From: Dermatophagoides farinae | Lineage: Eukaryota; Arthropoda; Arachnida; Sarcoptiformes; Pyroglyphidae | Direction of reading: 5' to 3' | Length of the DNA stretch: 64,000 bases | Assembly (NCBI RefSeq): GCF_024713945.1 | Contig: NC_134677.1 | Location: 1,615,001 to 1,679,000, forward strand | Part shown: one piece after another, positions 49,504 through 60,422 of the stretch | Position numbering within the stretch: the stretch's first letter is position 1 | Layout of the letters: the number at the start of each line of letters is the position of its first letter | Program-made: the position numbers and the translations under genes | Notes under the pieces: model-generated | Told to the model about the DNA's origin: nothing | The model's input: only the letters and a program-made list of their open reading frames with translations | The model's database searches: none

Positions 49504-52500
49504 TTAATTTTGCTTGAAAAGGCAAATATTTATCCACATCATCATCATCATCATCATCATCCTTTCAGCCCATTTTAATATATTGCTTTCATCGATGATA
49601 AACGACGATGACGATGAAAAAATGAAAACAAAAAAAAAAATTGAATGCATGTCCACACATACACACACACACACACACACAAGATAACAAACGAACAAAC
49701 GAAGTAAATCTTCAAGCAATGAAAAAAAAAGTTTGCCCAACCAAACAACCAAATAGCATCATTGATATATGTCTATCTATCTTTTTTTTTACTTACCTTT
49801 CACTATTGAGCAAGAAAACTTTTCGATGAATTCGTTCAAAATCATCACCATTTTCACAAATTATCTTTGAAAATAATGTTTGTCTTATTGATTGTAATTG
49901 TTCTATTCAAAGGAAAAAAAGGAAAAACAAAAAAAAAGGAAAATCGAATGATTATGAAATTTTCTTGGTAATATAAACAACAATGATCTGTTACCTTTCG
50001 AAAATGATCCATCTTGATTTTCATGTTCAAAATAATAACGATCACCATATTTTAGATGATTAAATTGTACGCCAATTATACAGGCAAATGTTGGCCCAAC
50101 AACACCATCGATTAATGGCAATTCAGAAATACCACCAGAGAATAGATCAATATCTTCAACTTGTTCATAATTCTGTTGAAATCGTTGCCGTTGTTCTTTT
50201 GGCATATATTGATCTAGCTGTTCGAATGTTGTGATTTTATCTTCAAAACATAATTGTAGATAATGTACATAGCCAGGTATACCATGATCACGACCACGTT
50301 GTATATTCATTGCCGGTAAATCTGATCCACTTAATTCATTTTTTGATTTATACAAATGATTACGTAGATCTGAATGACAGAATGGATCAAAACGTTGTGC
50401 ACTTTTTCCCACCAGACCACGAACAATTTGATCCAATTCACCATTACGTAATCGTGTTGGTGAGAAAAAATTATCTTTCAAACTAAATGTTGATCGCCTA
50501 CTATCGGCACCAATCATTGTAAATCTTCCGTTTATCAAACTATGGCCAAAACGAAATGCAGCACTAGAAAATTCACTGATTATTGATGGATTTACATTCG
50601 AATCATATGTTGTGACTCCATTTTGAAGTACATTTAATTTATAAAAATTCATTGCATTCTTTCCAAGAACAATTGGTAAAAATTCATTATAGGTAATCAT
50701 TTGCATTTGTGCACCAATAATACGTCTGTAAATTTTTTAAAAAAAATGAATCAATCATTCAATCAAGTTAATGTTTTTATTTTTATTTTTTTTACCTAGT
50801 TTCCTGAAATATTCTTTCATCATTCCAATTTGGATTCAATTCACCTAATATAGATGCAATACGATTATGTTGTCGAAGCTTTGTGAATTTAATTGAATGA
50901 AAAAAATAATAATAATTATTCCAATCGATTAATAAATCATTCACATACCCAAACAGTATGTAAAACCAATAATCCAGGATGTTGATTAACACGTGTATTA
51001 TCACCGGCACGAAAACAAATGGAATTTTTTTGCGGTTCTGAACATTGATCATTGATTATATCATTACTTTGTGGTAGAATCATATTATCACGTCGATCAG
51101 TATCGAACATAAGCATTCCTAATTCAATTTGTATGAATGAATGAATGAATGAAAAAAAAGTAAATATAATGATTCATAAAATTCATTACCTCGATTGAAT
51201 ATTCGTAAATTTCTTGTCTCTTCCAATGTATTTCCATAAATATTTGATGCATCAATAAATGAAGTTAATTTATTCAATTGTAATCGTGGTCCAAAACGAC
51301 AGGTTAAACAAGATGTTGACCGGACAAAATTCAAACATCGTTTATTTTCTCGTCCGAATACAATATCATTGGGAAATACTTCGATTGGAAAACATTCTGG
51401 ATGTGTTGGCCGTGGACAACAATTAATACCGACACGATTTAAACGATTTACAGGTGATAATGAAATATCATGATCTAAAAATTGTCCATATTGCATTAAC
51501 ATATGTGTAAAATTGCCCTGTGCATCTTCTTGTGGATGAATACTGCCAGATAACATTCGTGCATTAGGTAATGGATTACCCGATGCCGATAAACGTGGTT
51601 TGGAAATACCTTTTTTTAGGTAAACAGAAAACAGAAAAAAAAATTGTAATCAATCATTATTTTGGTTTTCCACTAACCATCAGAATAATCTGGATCCAAT
51701 AAACGAATCACACATTCAAAAGATTTTCCCCAACGTGGATTACGTAAATTATTACAGCTTCCATCGGCAGTACGAAAACGATTTCTATTGCAAAAAATCG
51801 GCGGTTTACATGCCTGTCTTTTAGATCGATGATGATGATGATGATGGTCTATGGTTAGATTAGTCGCATGGATATGGCTTAGATCACGAATCTTTTCCAA
51901 GCTCAATGAAAAACTATAATTTTGATGAAAAATAAAATCAATATTTAGAGTTCGATTATAATAAATTTGAATTTAAAGTTTTTTTTCTTTTTTTTTTGTT
52001 CTTATTGGATACAAACTTTTTGGCAATAATTTTCGATGCTTCTTCATATGGCCGTTGTTCATGATGTAGATCAAGAATTTCATGCTGATGTTTAGCTGGT
52101 ATTATATGACGAGCTAATGATGTTATCGTTGTCGTATTGATCGTATCAACATGTTTGAGATCCAAATCATGTTCAAGATTACTGATACGATCATGTATGG
52201 ATAATGCTTCAACAAATGCTTTATTTAAATGTGTATCATTAATCCTGTTGATTAATTTTGAACATTTTTCATCATTTTCAAATGGTGCATTATTCACTTG
52301 TGGATGGCGAAATTTTACTATATCACGAAATAATAGGCTAGAAAGAAAAACGAAAAACGAAAATATTCGAAAAATGAAATTCAATTTTTTTCCAGAACAA
52401 CGGTTCACATACCAATGGCAAAAATTTAGGAATAAGAAAATTAAAATAATTAAACAAAAATTATAATGAAGAACATGATGATGATGATGATGATGATGAT

Positions 52501-52525
52501 GATGGCAAGCCATCATGTTTTGCAT
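49504..52525 (-). CDS. Animal heme peroxidase, copy 2, with a His-run N-terminus
   Basis: Second peroxidase of the same family. Exons in transcript order: 52525-52413, 52337-52017, 51913-51678, 51609-51190, 51118-50949, 50878-50796, 50725-49995, 49902-49797 and, less surely, 49585-49504; about 753 residues. The first exon reads MQNMMAC, then about ten His, then a hydrophobic stretch ([11 protein letters not shown]) acting as signal peptide or anchor. The next exons carry a helical pro-region and SKRQ, a possible cleavage site. The core is [33 protein letters not shown] (distal His), [28 protein letters not shown] (proximal His) and [13 protein letters not shown], with C-terminal [14 protein letters not shown]. 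The Glu of the heme ester is again Gln (RVNQ). The proposed last exon is mostly Met from an ATG run, so the true C-terminus may differ. Confidence 0.85.
49539..49560. repeat. ATC/ATG trinucleotide run
   Basis: About seven CAT units. If the last exon of peroxidase copy 2 is correct, this run is translated on the minus strand as a row of Met. Confidence 0.8.
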
Positions 52526-54096
52526 ATAATGTTGGATTTCGTTCGAATAAATCGAAAATCGATTTGGTTGTCGGTTTGTTTGTCGAATGTTTTTTTTTTG
52601 ACCGAATGAAATGGACGACAAAAGCAAAAACAAAAACAAACAAACAATAAAGGTGACAAGATCCAAAAATATTTTGTTTGTTGTTTGATGAACGAAAAAA
52701 AAAATGGGAAAAACCTTTTATTTTCACGTCGTTCTGTTCCAAAGATGATGATGATGAATAAGTTTAAACAAAACAAAAAAAAATGAAATGAAAAGATGTT
52801 TGTGTGTTTCGATGATTTTTCACATTTGTGTGTCATGATCATCATCATCATCATCATCATCATGATTATGGACCACCACACCAGCACCACCACCACCACC
52901 ACCGCCGCTAACAATTATTATAAACATCAACAACAACAACAACAACAATGACAAAAAAAAATATATATGAAGAGAACAATGATGTGTGCATTTTAATTGT
53001 GAAAAAAACTATTTTTCAAGAAGAGAAAAACATTTTCAAACGGAAGGAAGAAATGAAACCTTATATTTTATTATTAAACGGTGATTTTTTTCTTTGCTTT
53101 CTTTCTGTCTTGTCCATCACTATTTTGTTATTTATTTATTTATTTTCAATATCGAATGTACGAGAGAAATTTTCTTTCATTTTTCTTTCAAAAAAAAAAA
53201 AAAAAAGAAACTTGACGAAAAAAAATATTATTACATTTGTAAATGTAATGTGTAATGGTAAAACGGGAGAATGAAAGAATGATGATGGTATGTAATATGT
53301 TAATTTGTCTTCAATGAAAACATTATCATCATCATCATCAACGAACACAACAATTATATTGACATTGAACAAAATTCACATGGACATTCTCACATATATA
53401 AATATTATTATATTTTTGTTTCATTGAAGGTTCCATTTTGTTATCCACAAGACACACACATACACACACACAATTATATAATTTCGTATATAATATCTCT
53501 TGTATAATATGTGTCCAAAAAAAAAAATAACATTGATGTTGATGGTAAAAATTATTCCCATCATCATCATTGTCATTGTTGAACACGGATATTCATGGAC
53601 ATTATATAATCAAAAAACAGAAAACAAAAAACAAAACAGAAGAAGAATTTATTTAAAACTAAATTTTTTTTAATCAACAACAAAAAAAAAATTCAAATTT
53701 CATTTAATACATTCATTCAACTTTCATTTGTTAAACAAATTGTCAATTCGTCCAGTCTTGTTGTTGTTGTTGTTGTTGTTAGTATTTCGTTGATTTTTTT
53801 TTAATTATGGCTGTTATAAACATAATTGATTGATGATTAATGCACAAAAAAATCGATTGATCATTAGATTTTCTTTTTTTTTCTAATTGTAGAATCCGAA
53901 TTACACACTTTCGTTTGTCATTGGAAAAAATCAAATCAAAAAGAGAAATTGTTAAGTAGAACATTTGATATACATGATTCGATATCAAGCCAAAATCAAT
54001 CAATCAATCAATCATCAAACGTAATATAAAATGTGTGGAAGGTTGAAAAATTTTCTTCTTTATTTTCTTTTTGTTTTATTTTGTTTTTTCTTTAAT
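52526..54096. other. Gap between peroxidase copy 2 and the membrane-protein gene
   Basis: ATG/CAT runs (52841-52863 and neighbours), a CAC/CCG run near 52870-52905, a GTT run near 53761-53780, and poly-A tracts. It should hold the promoter of peroxidase copy 2 on its left edge. No conserved gene seen on either strand. Confidence 0.5.
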
Positions 54097-54962
54097 CTAC
54101 AAACAATCGATTGATTGCCTATAGGTCGAGGATCGCATCAATAATCGTGTCGTTTCGGATACGAGGCCAATAAATGCTATGAATTGAAGATGGAGAATGG
54201 GAAAAGAAAGAGAAAACAAAGATGGAAATGGAAAAAAAAATTCAAAGAACAAAAACAAGGCAAACACATAATAATATCATCATGATGATGATGATCAAAA
54301 TGATCAATCAATCAATCAATCAATGTTATATAATATATATTGGATAAAAAGGTAAATATATGCCAATGTCAACACAACACATATACACATTTACAAACAA
54401 ACAAAAAACATGTAAATTTAACAAAACACAAGACAAACAAGCCAAAAAAATGAATTATCCATGCTTTTTTTTTTGTTAAAAACATAGAAAAACACATAGA
54501 CAGTGAAAAACTTACCTGAATCAGCTAATCCATATCCAAAATTTTTATAAACTTTTAACAATTGCATAAACATCCATATACGAACAATAATCAATATTAA
54601 TGCAGAAACCAATGAACCATATGATAATAATAGTATTGAATTTATACAATGATCAAAACGGAAACAGGTTTCCAATGTAACAAGCTATATTTTTTGTGTA
54701 AAAATAAATCAAAAAAAATTTTAAAGATAACAACGATATACAAAAAAATAGTCAAAAGTTTTTTTTCGAAAAAATTTTCGTTGTGCCCATCTCACACGTT
54801 CGAATATTTTATTTTATTTTTTTTTAACAAAGAATTTAGTGAGACCTTGATTCGAAATAAAAGCTAATTTGTAATTAAAATTATCGTCAATCTAATCATC
54901 ATTATCAATGTCTTGATTTTTTTTTCTTTGAAAATATTTTGTTTTTGTTTGTTTATTTAAAA

Positions 54963-54994
<32 letters not shown>

Positions 54995-56678
54995 CATTTT
55001 TTATTTGATTGATTGAAGGTCTGAACTTTATTGATTTGACAGATGATGATGGTGATTACATCACACATTATTATACATCATCATCATTTTGTTATATTAG
55101 GTATTGTTGTTTGTTTGTAACATTTTTTGTTTTGTTTTGTTTAAATCCTCAATTTTTTCTCCTAACTATCTCTCATTGATCAATTCAATTCCATTAGATG
55201 ATAATTATTAACAAAATTATCTACAAACGTAGTTATTTTTTTTTCGTAGATAATTTGATGAAATGCAAAAGGAAAAAAAAAGATTTCATTGCTGCTGTTT
55301 AGCCAAGGTTAATAGCCATTATGTAAAATATAAAAAATTTTTTTTGTTGATGTTTATTTGTAAGGTTTTGAAGGTTTCTAAGGATGAATGATAAATGAAA
55401 TTTTCACTATGTTCATTGTCATCAACTCTTCACTTATAATAATCATCATCATAATAAAAATCAAAAATCAAATTAAATCTAAACCTTATTAATGAGTGTT
55501 TTTTTCGAATTTTTTTTTTAGATATCAGCGGGTTTTAAAAGAAAAGCAACCATATTTACCTGTAATGGAATCCATAATAATGATAACGTTGAAATAGTTA
55601 TAAACACGAGTAGAAACGATTGAATCTCTTTAATTACCTGAATTATCAAAAAAGAAAAAAAATGATTTTTAGAGGAAAAAAAGGCAAAATAACAAAAAAC
55701 AAACATACAGCATATCGGCCAATAATCCAATGAATGATTGAGATTAAAATGAAAATTGACATGGCTATAAATTGCCAACTAGGTTCATCACGTGGTACAC
55801 CAATATTGAACAATGCAAATGAAACCTGTAAATGATGAGAATAAAAAAATAAATGAATTCCTTTTTCTAAGAAAAAAAACTCAACTAACCGCACAAAGAA
55901 AATCAAATTTCAATAGAACAAGAAAAAAACATTGCAATTTATACATTGAAAGCAATGTTGGTGATACACCAATGATTGAATATTCTTCTGAATAGATGGC
56001 AACCGTTTTTGATGAAATCAATAATATTGATGTTAATGATAATGCTATACATAGACGTGCCTGAGTAAAACAAAACGAGAAAAAATTTTATTAATTTCAA
56101 GAAATTTTTGCAACAAATAAATCATACCAATTTGATTGTAGAATTATATTGAACAGTGAAAGCAAATTCGATTGCAATATAAAAACAACATAATGACATT
56201 GCCAACAGGAATAGGCAAATTTCATTCTGTTTGAATCCAAAAATTCCACATGCCAAAAATGAAATCGATATTACTTGAGTGGGAAAAGAAGAAAAAAAAT
56301 TTCAAAAATTAATCAATTAATGAATCATTTAAACATTGAAAAAATACCACATATGATTAGAATGGTTGCATTCACCACGAATGATGATGACATTAATTCT
56401 TTGAGATCGATCAATTCTTTTAAATTGAGTAATGTGAGAACAAATATTGTTATCAATTGTGCCGATGCTATTAGAAAATAAAGCCATTGCCAGGTATTGT
56501 AGCCAAATATCTTTTTCATCTAAACGAAAAAAAAAATGAAAACAAAATTGATTAGCAAGAAGAGAAAACGAAAAATTTGATGATCAATATATATTCATTT
56601 AAAGAACACCATCACCAATAATCATACCATATCACCTGTACGATTTATAATGATCGAATCAGGTACAATAATTATCAT
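54097..56678 (-). CDS. Unrecognised membrane protein with about eight spans
   Basis: I do not recognise the family. Exons in transcript order: 56678-56628, 56519-56348, 56273-56128, 56060-55890, 55825-55709, 55637-55560, 54684-54516 and 54176-54097. All junctions are GT..AG with consistent phase and a continuous frame of about 327 residues. That continuity, over eight exons, is the main evidence that it is real. Hydrophobic segments: WLYFLIASAQLITIFVLTLL; SSFVVNATILIICGVISISF; ICLFLLAMSLCCFYIAIEF; LCIALSLTSILLIS; KLQCFFLVLLKFDFLCAVSF; FIAMSIFILISIIHWIIG; FLLVFITISTLSLLWI; and NSILLLSYGSLVSALILIIV. A polar motif RKIFGYNTWQW-like (MKKIFGYNTWQW) precedes the first span. The intron 54685-55559 (875 bases) is far longer than the others. 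The start (first Met after an in-frame stop) and the 80-base last exon are the weakest parts. Confidence 0.65.
54685..55559 (-). other. Unusually long intron of the membrane-protein gene
   Basis: 875 bases against 50-90 for most introns here. It contains an ATG run at 54963-54990, a CATCAT/TG-rich patch around 55040-55090, and poly-T tracts. No nested gene is visible. Confidence 0.55.
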
Positions 56679-58088
56679 CGGAAATGAACGAAAATAAAGA
56701 ATTTTTTAAAAATAACAAAAAAAAAACGGCAAATAAAGGCAAGGGCTAATAATAATAAAAAAAAAAACAGAAATGATGCACAACAAAAATGGCCGGCTAA
56801 ATTTTTGTTTGAATCATTTCACAAACACACACAACCATATTTTGTTGTTGAATGTATAGTAGAAACGAAAATTGTTCCGAAATGGTAAAATATGCAAAGG
56901 ATAAAATACGAATATTGATCGAATCGTTTTTTCATTTCATTTCATTTCATTTTCTTATTATCGTTATTTTTGGCTTAATCTGGTGGTTCATTTAAATTGA
57001 TTTTTTTTATGTTTTGCTTTTCTACACTTGAAAATAGCCAAAAATCTCACTCTCACTACTTTTCTGAATGTATTTTTTTTTCTCGGCTCAAGTTTATCAT
57101 TATCATGATCATTAGCAAGGAAAAAAAATTTGATGGCGGTGATTAGACACCCGCAATTTTGAATCATAAACACACACACCACTCACACATATAAAAACAT
57201 ATCGTTATGTTGACGTTTGATTATGAACAGATCTTAGATCTGAAATCTGAATCTGAATCATGATTGATGAATAAATCGAACTTCAAAGCAATGCAAATCA
57301 ATGTGATGATTAATTTCATTATTAAATTAGTGAGATAGTGATCACGATGAACAAAAAAAATAACATATGGCTATAGAGAAACGACGCGAAATGAAAATAT
57401 TTTTCTGGTGATGAAACCGAACCATTTTATTGCCTTTAAAAAGAGAGAAACATTTTTTCGGTTCATTATCAAGGACAAAGACAAAGTTTTTTTTGGGGGG
57501 TTCGAATTTAAAATATTAATTAAAAGAATTACATAATAATTGGACAAACATTTTTCGATTGAAAACGGTGATGATGACTATTGTATAGTAATGAAAGTGA
57601 ATAATAATTTCGTAATCGATTATGGCCATCAAAATTTTCATCATCGAAATCTACATCATCATCATCATCAGCATTATAATCATGATCATTTTTCGAATAA
57701 TTACAAGGCATGATTATCACACGTGCTTAAATTGTTTTTACTTGTTTTGTTTTGGCCAAAAGAAAAATGGCAAAAGAAAGAAAAAAAAAGAAAATAAGAA
57801 AAACACACCACCATCAAAAAATGGATAAACGTTCGATTCAATATTTGTTATCTTATCCATAATAGAGCACACAGATATACAGAAAAAAATCGTCATATAA
57901 AGTACAATTTGACAGTAATCTTTAATGGAATTGTTGTGAAAAGAGTAGTGATCCAAAAATAAAATACAAGAAACGTTTAGATTTTATGATAGGTATGTTT
58001 ATTGATAGAAAAATGATATTTGTGGTTAAAATCTTGAGTTATTGTTTGAATTGGAAAATTTGATGAATAGTATAAACAAATAAATTAA
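56679..58088. other. Gap between the membrane-protein gene and PPIL1
   Basis: Mostly AT-rich. Notable small pieces: a direct repeat of ATCTGAA/AGATC units near 57230-57260, and ATC/ATG runs near 57650-57690. A short acidic frame on the minus strand (57529-57720, Asp and His rich) has no splice partners or homology that I can see. No gene called. Confidence 0.5.
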
Positions 58089-58639
58089 TCAATCATCGAT
58101 GATTATATTGGCTTTTTTGATCATAACATTCTGTATTGGACAATCATTTTTATCGGTTGGAATACGACCCAATTTTTGTACGACATCAAGATTGGAAAAA
58201 ACACGACCAAAAATAGTATGTTTACCATCCAAATGTTGTGCTGGTGCTAATGTTATGAAAAACTGGCTACCATTTGTATTTGGTCCAGCATTTGCCATGC
58301 TTAATATGCCAGCACCAGTATGTTTTAATGATGGATCAATTTCATCTTCAAATGTTGATCCATAAATACTTTGTCCACCACGACCAGTGGCTGTTGGATC
58401 ACCACCTTGAATGATGAAATCTGGAATGATACGATGAAATTTTGTACCATCATAATATCCACGGCGACTTAATTCGGCAAAATTTTGACATGTTTTAGGT
58501 GCTTCATTCCAATACAGTTCAACATCAAAAGTGCCTAAACTATTGATGATTCAAAATCAAATCGATATTCAGTTTGTTTAATAAATATTTACCTTGTTTC
58601 GATGCGTACTTTCGATGGTTTTGATTCAGTATCATACAT
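58089..58639 (-). CDS. PPIL1: Cyclophilin PPIL1 (spliceosomal peptidyl-prolyl isomerase)
   Basis: Peptidyl-prolyl cis-trans isomerase of the spliceosome. Exons in transcript order are 58639-58593 and 58539-58089, joined inside a Ser codon, giving 165 residues (human 166). Active-site motifs: KFHRIIPDFIIQGGDPT (catalytic Arg in FHRII), FEDEIDPSLKHTGAG, MANAGPNTNGSQFFITL and LDGKHTIFGRV. GRGGQSIYG is typical of PPIL1 and not of cyclophilin A. Start is the first Met (MYDTESKP); the family has a similarly short N-terminus. Confidence 0.95.
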
Positions 58640-58787
58640 TTTTAATGTCAATTTTGAAATCCAAAAAAAAAAAAAAAAATTCAATTTCAAATGCCAGTAA
58701 CCAAAAAAAAAATCAAAAATATCAATGTTTGACCATATTAACCTAATCGATTCGATCATGTCAAAATCGGAATAAATTTTTTTTTTC

Positions 58788-60301
58788 ATGTGCTTATCAA
58801 AGTACAATTTTGATTTGTAATTTGTAAATAGAAAAAACAATTTTTATCATTTAAACTGATTATATAATATCTTTTTTATTTAATCTTTTGACATTTGAAT
58901 TCGTAAATCTGGATCGGTCAAGAATTCGTTCTAGGTTGCCAAGCCAAATTGAATATGATTTTATCGAAACAATAAGAAAAGATATTGAGTCATTTTTTGC
59001 TCAATCTTTTCCAAAAAGGTATTTAAAACCTCGATTATGATTATTAGTTTTCGAATTTTTTTTTCTCATTTTCATTGATTTTTTTTTCAAAGCCAAAAAT
59101 TCATTCTTGTCTTGCCACCATTACCTTCGAAACTTCGTTTTCTCATTCATGAATCTGTGCCTCAATTCTATGGTGATAAATTATCGACATTGTCGATTGG
59201 CCAGAATAAAAAAAGAAGGCCAATACTTTATTTGAAATCATTTATAGATAGACAAAATGATTCGATTAATAATTTGATTATTACTCAAATCACTGATTTA
59301 CAACAGAAGAAAATTCAGGAAAAAAAGAAACATAAACGTCCAGATAAACCTTTATATCAGCCACCAAAAAGTAGAAATTCTATGAAAAATTTTCCAAATC
59401 TAGAAGATTTTCTTACACATCATTATCATCATCAACATCATAATCGTGGAATGCAACAGGAAAAAGATTACTCACAGCCCGATGACAACAATGATGATTT
59501 GTCATGGGATAATTTATATGATGATAATGGTGATTTAATTAATGATTTGAATAATCAATTCGAAACGATCAATATTAAACCAGAAAATGTACATAAATCT
59601 GAATTGGATTATTCGAAATTTTCGGAAAAAACATCCACATCAACAGATATTTCACAGAAATTCGATGATAGTTCTCATATATTGGAAATCTATGATATAT
59701 CACCTGATCTCAAGACAAAGGATCTGACAAATTGTTTGTCTTTCAAGTAAATAAAAGTCAATGACGAATTATTTAATAATAATAATAATCTGAATTTTTT
59801 TTCATTTTAGCAATTTTAAAAATTTCGAAATTGATTGGGTCGATGATACACATGCTTTGATTACATTTCAATCGAATATTCAAGCATGTGAAGCAATGAA
59901 CAAAATGTTTCCAATCATGAAAGTACGTCCACTTGGCCAGGCAACCAATGAATCTAAACAAAAGGCAAAAAAATTGAAAGGTAAATTCTCTTGATTACAT
60001 ATACAAATCTTTATTTCACTAATTCAAAATCACAACAGAAAGCGGCGTTACACGGAAATTACGACCCGAAACATCGGCAATGACTGCACGACGTTTAGTC
60101 ATTGGTGCATTAGGATTGAACAAGGCAAATATAATCGATCCAAAACAGCGGCAAGCTGAACGTGAAAAATTACGATTAGCTAAAGGTAATAATCTTGTCG
60201 TTATAATCTTAATAATAATATATAATTTTTTTACCATCACAGAAAGAAAAGAAAAAACAAAAGAAGCGAAAAATATCTGGAATGATGATAATATTTCATG
60301 A
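58788..60301 (+). CDS. R3H and RRM-like protein of the R3HCC1/R3HCC1L family
   Basis: Putative single-stranded nucleic-acid binding protein. Exons 58788-58816 (tentative), 58935-59018, 59093-59746, 59811-59980, 60039-60185 and 60243-60301 give about 380 residues. The R3H domain spans exons 2-3: IEYDFIETIRKDIESFF, LVLPPLPSKLRFLIHE, then KLSTLSIGQNKKRRPIL. The middle is His/Asn/Asp rich. An RRM-like segment follows (ILEIYDISPDLKTKDL, FEIDWVDDTHALITF). The C-terminus RPETSAMTARRLVIGALGL then RQAEREKLRLAKER is the mark of R3HCC1 proteins. The small first exon with MCLSKYNFD is chosen only because phase and splice sites fit and no other Met precedes the R3H domain. The gene ends 121 bases from the guanylyl cyclase stop on the other strand. 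Confidence 0.82.
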
Positions 60302-60422
60302 AAATTGTTTTTTATGTTTTCATTGTAATCGTTATTATTATTATTATATTCAATATAACGAATTTTTATTTTTTAAATTAAAAAAAATCATTCAATCAAT
60401 CAATGAGATCATTTTATTATCA

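Noticed and set aside
53136-53586. Minus-strand frames upstream of peroxidase copy 2
   Set aside because: His/Asp/Phe runs from ATG and poly-T tracts; no signal peptide or family motif.
57529-57720. Minus-strand acidic frame of 63 codons
   Set aside because: Driven by a CATCATCAT run read as Asp; lacks homology and plausible splice partners.
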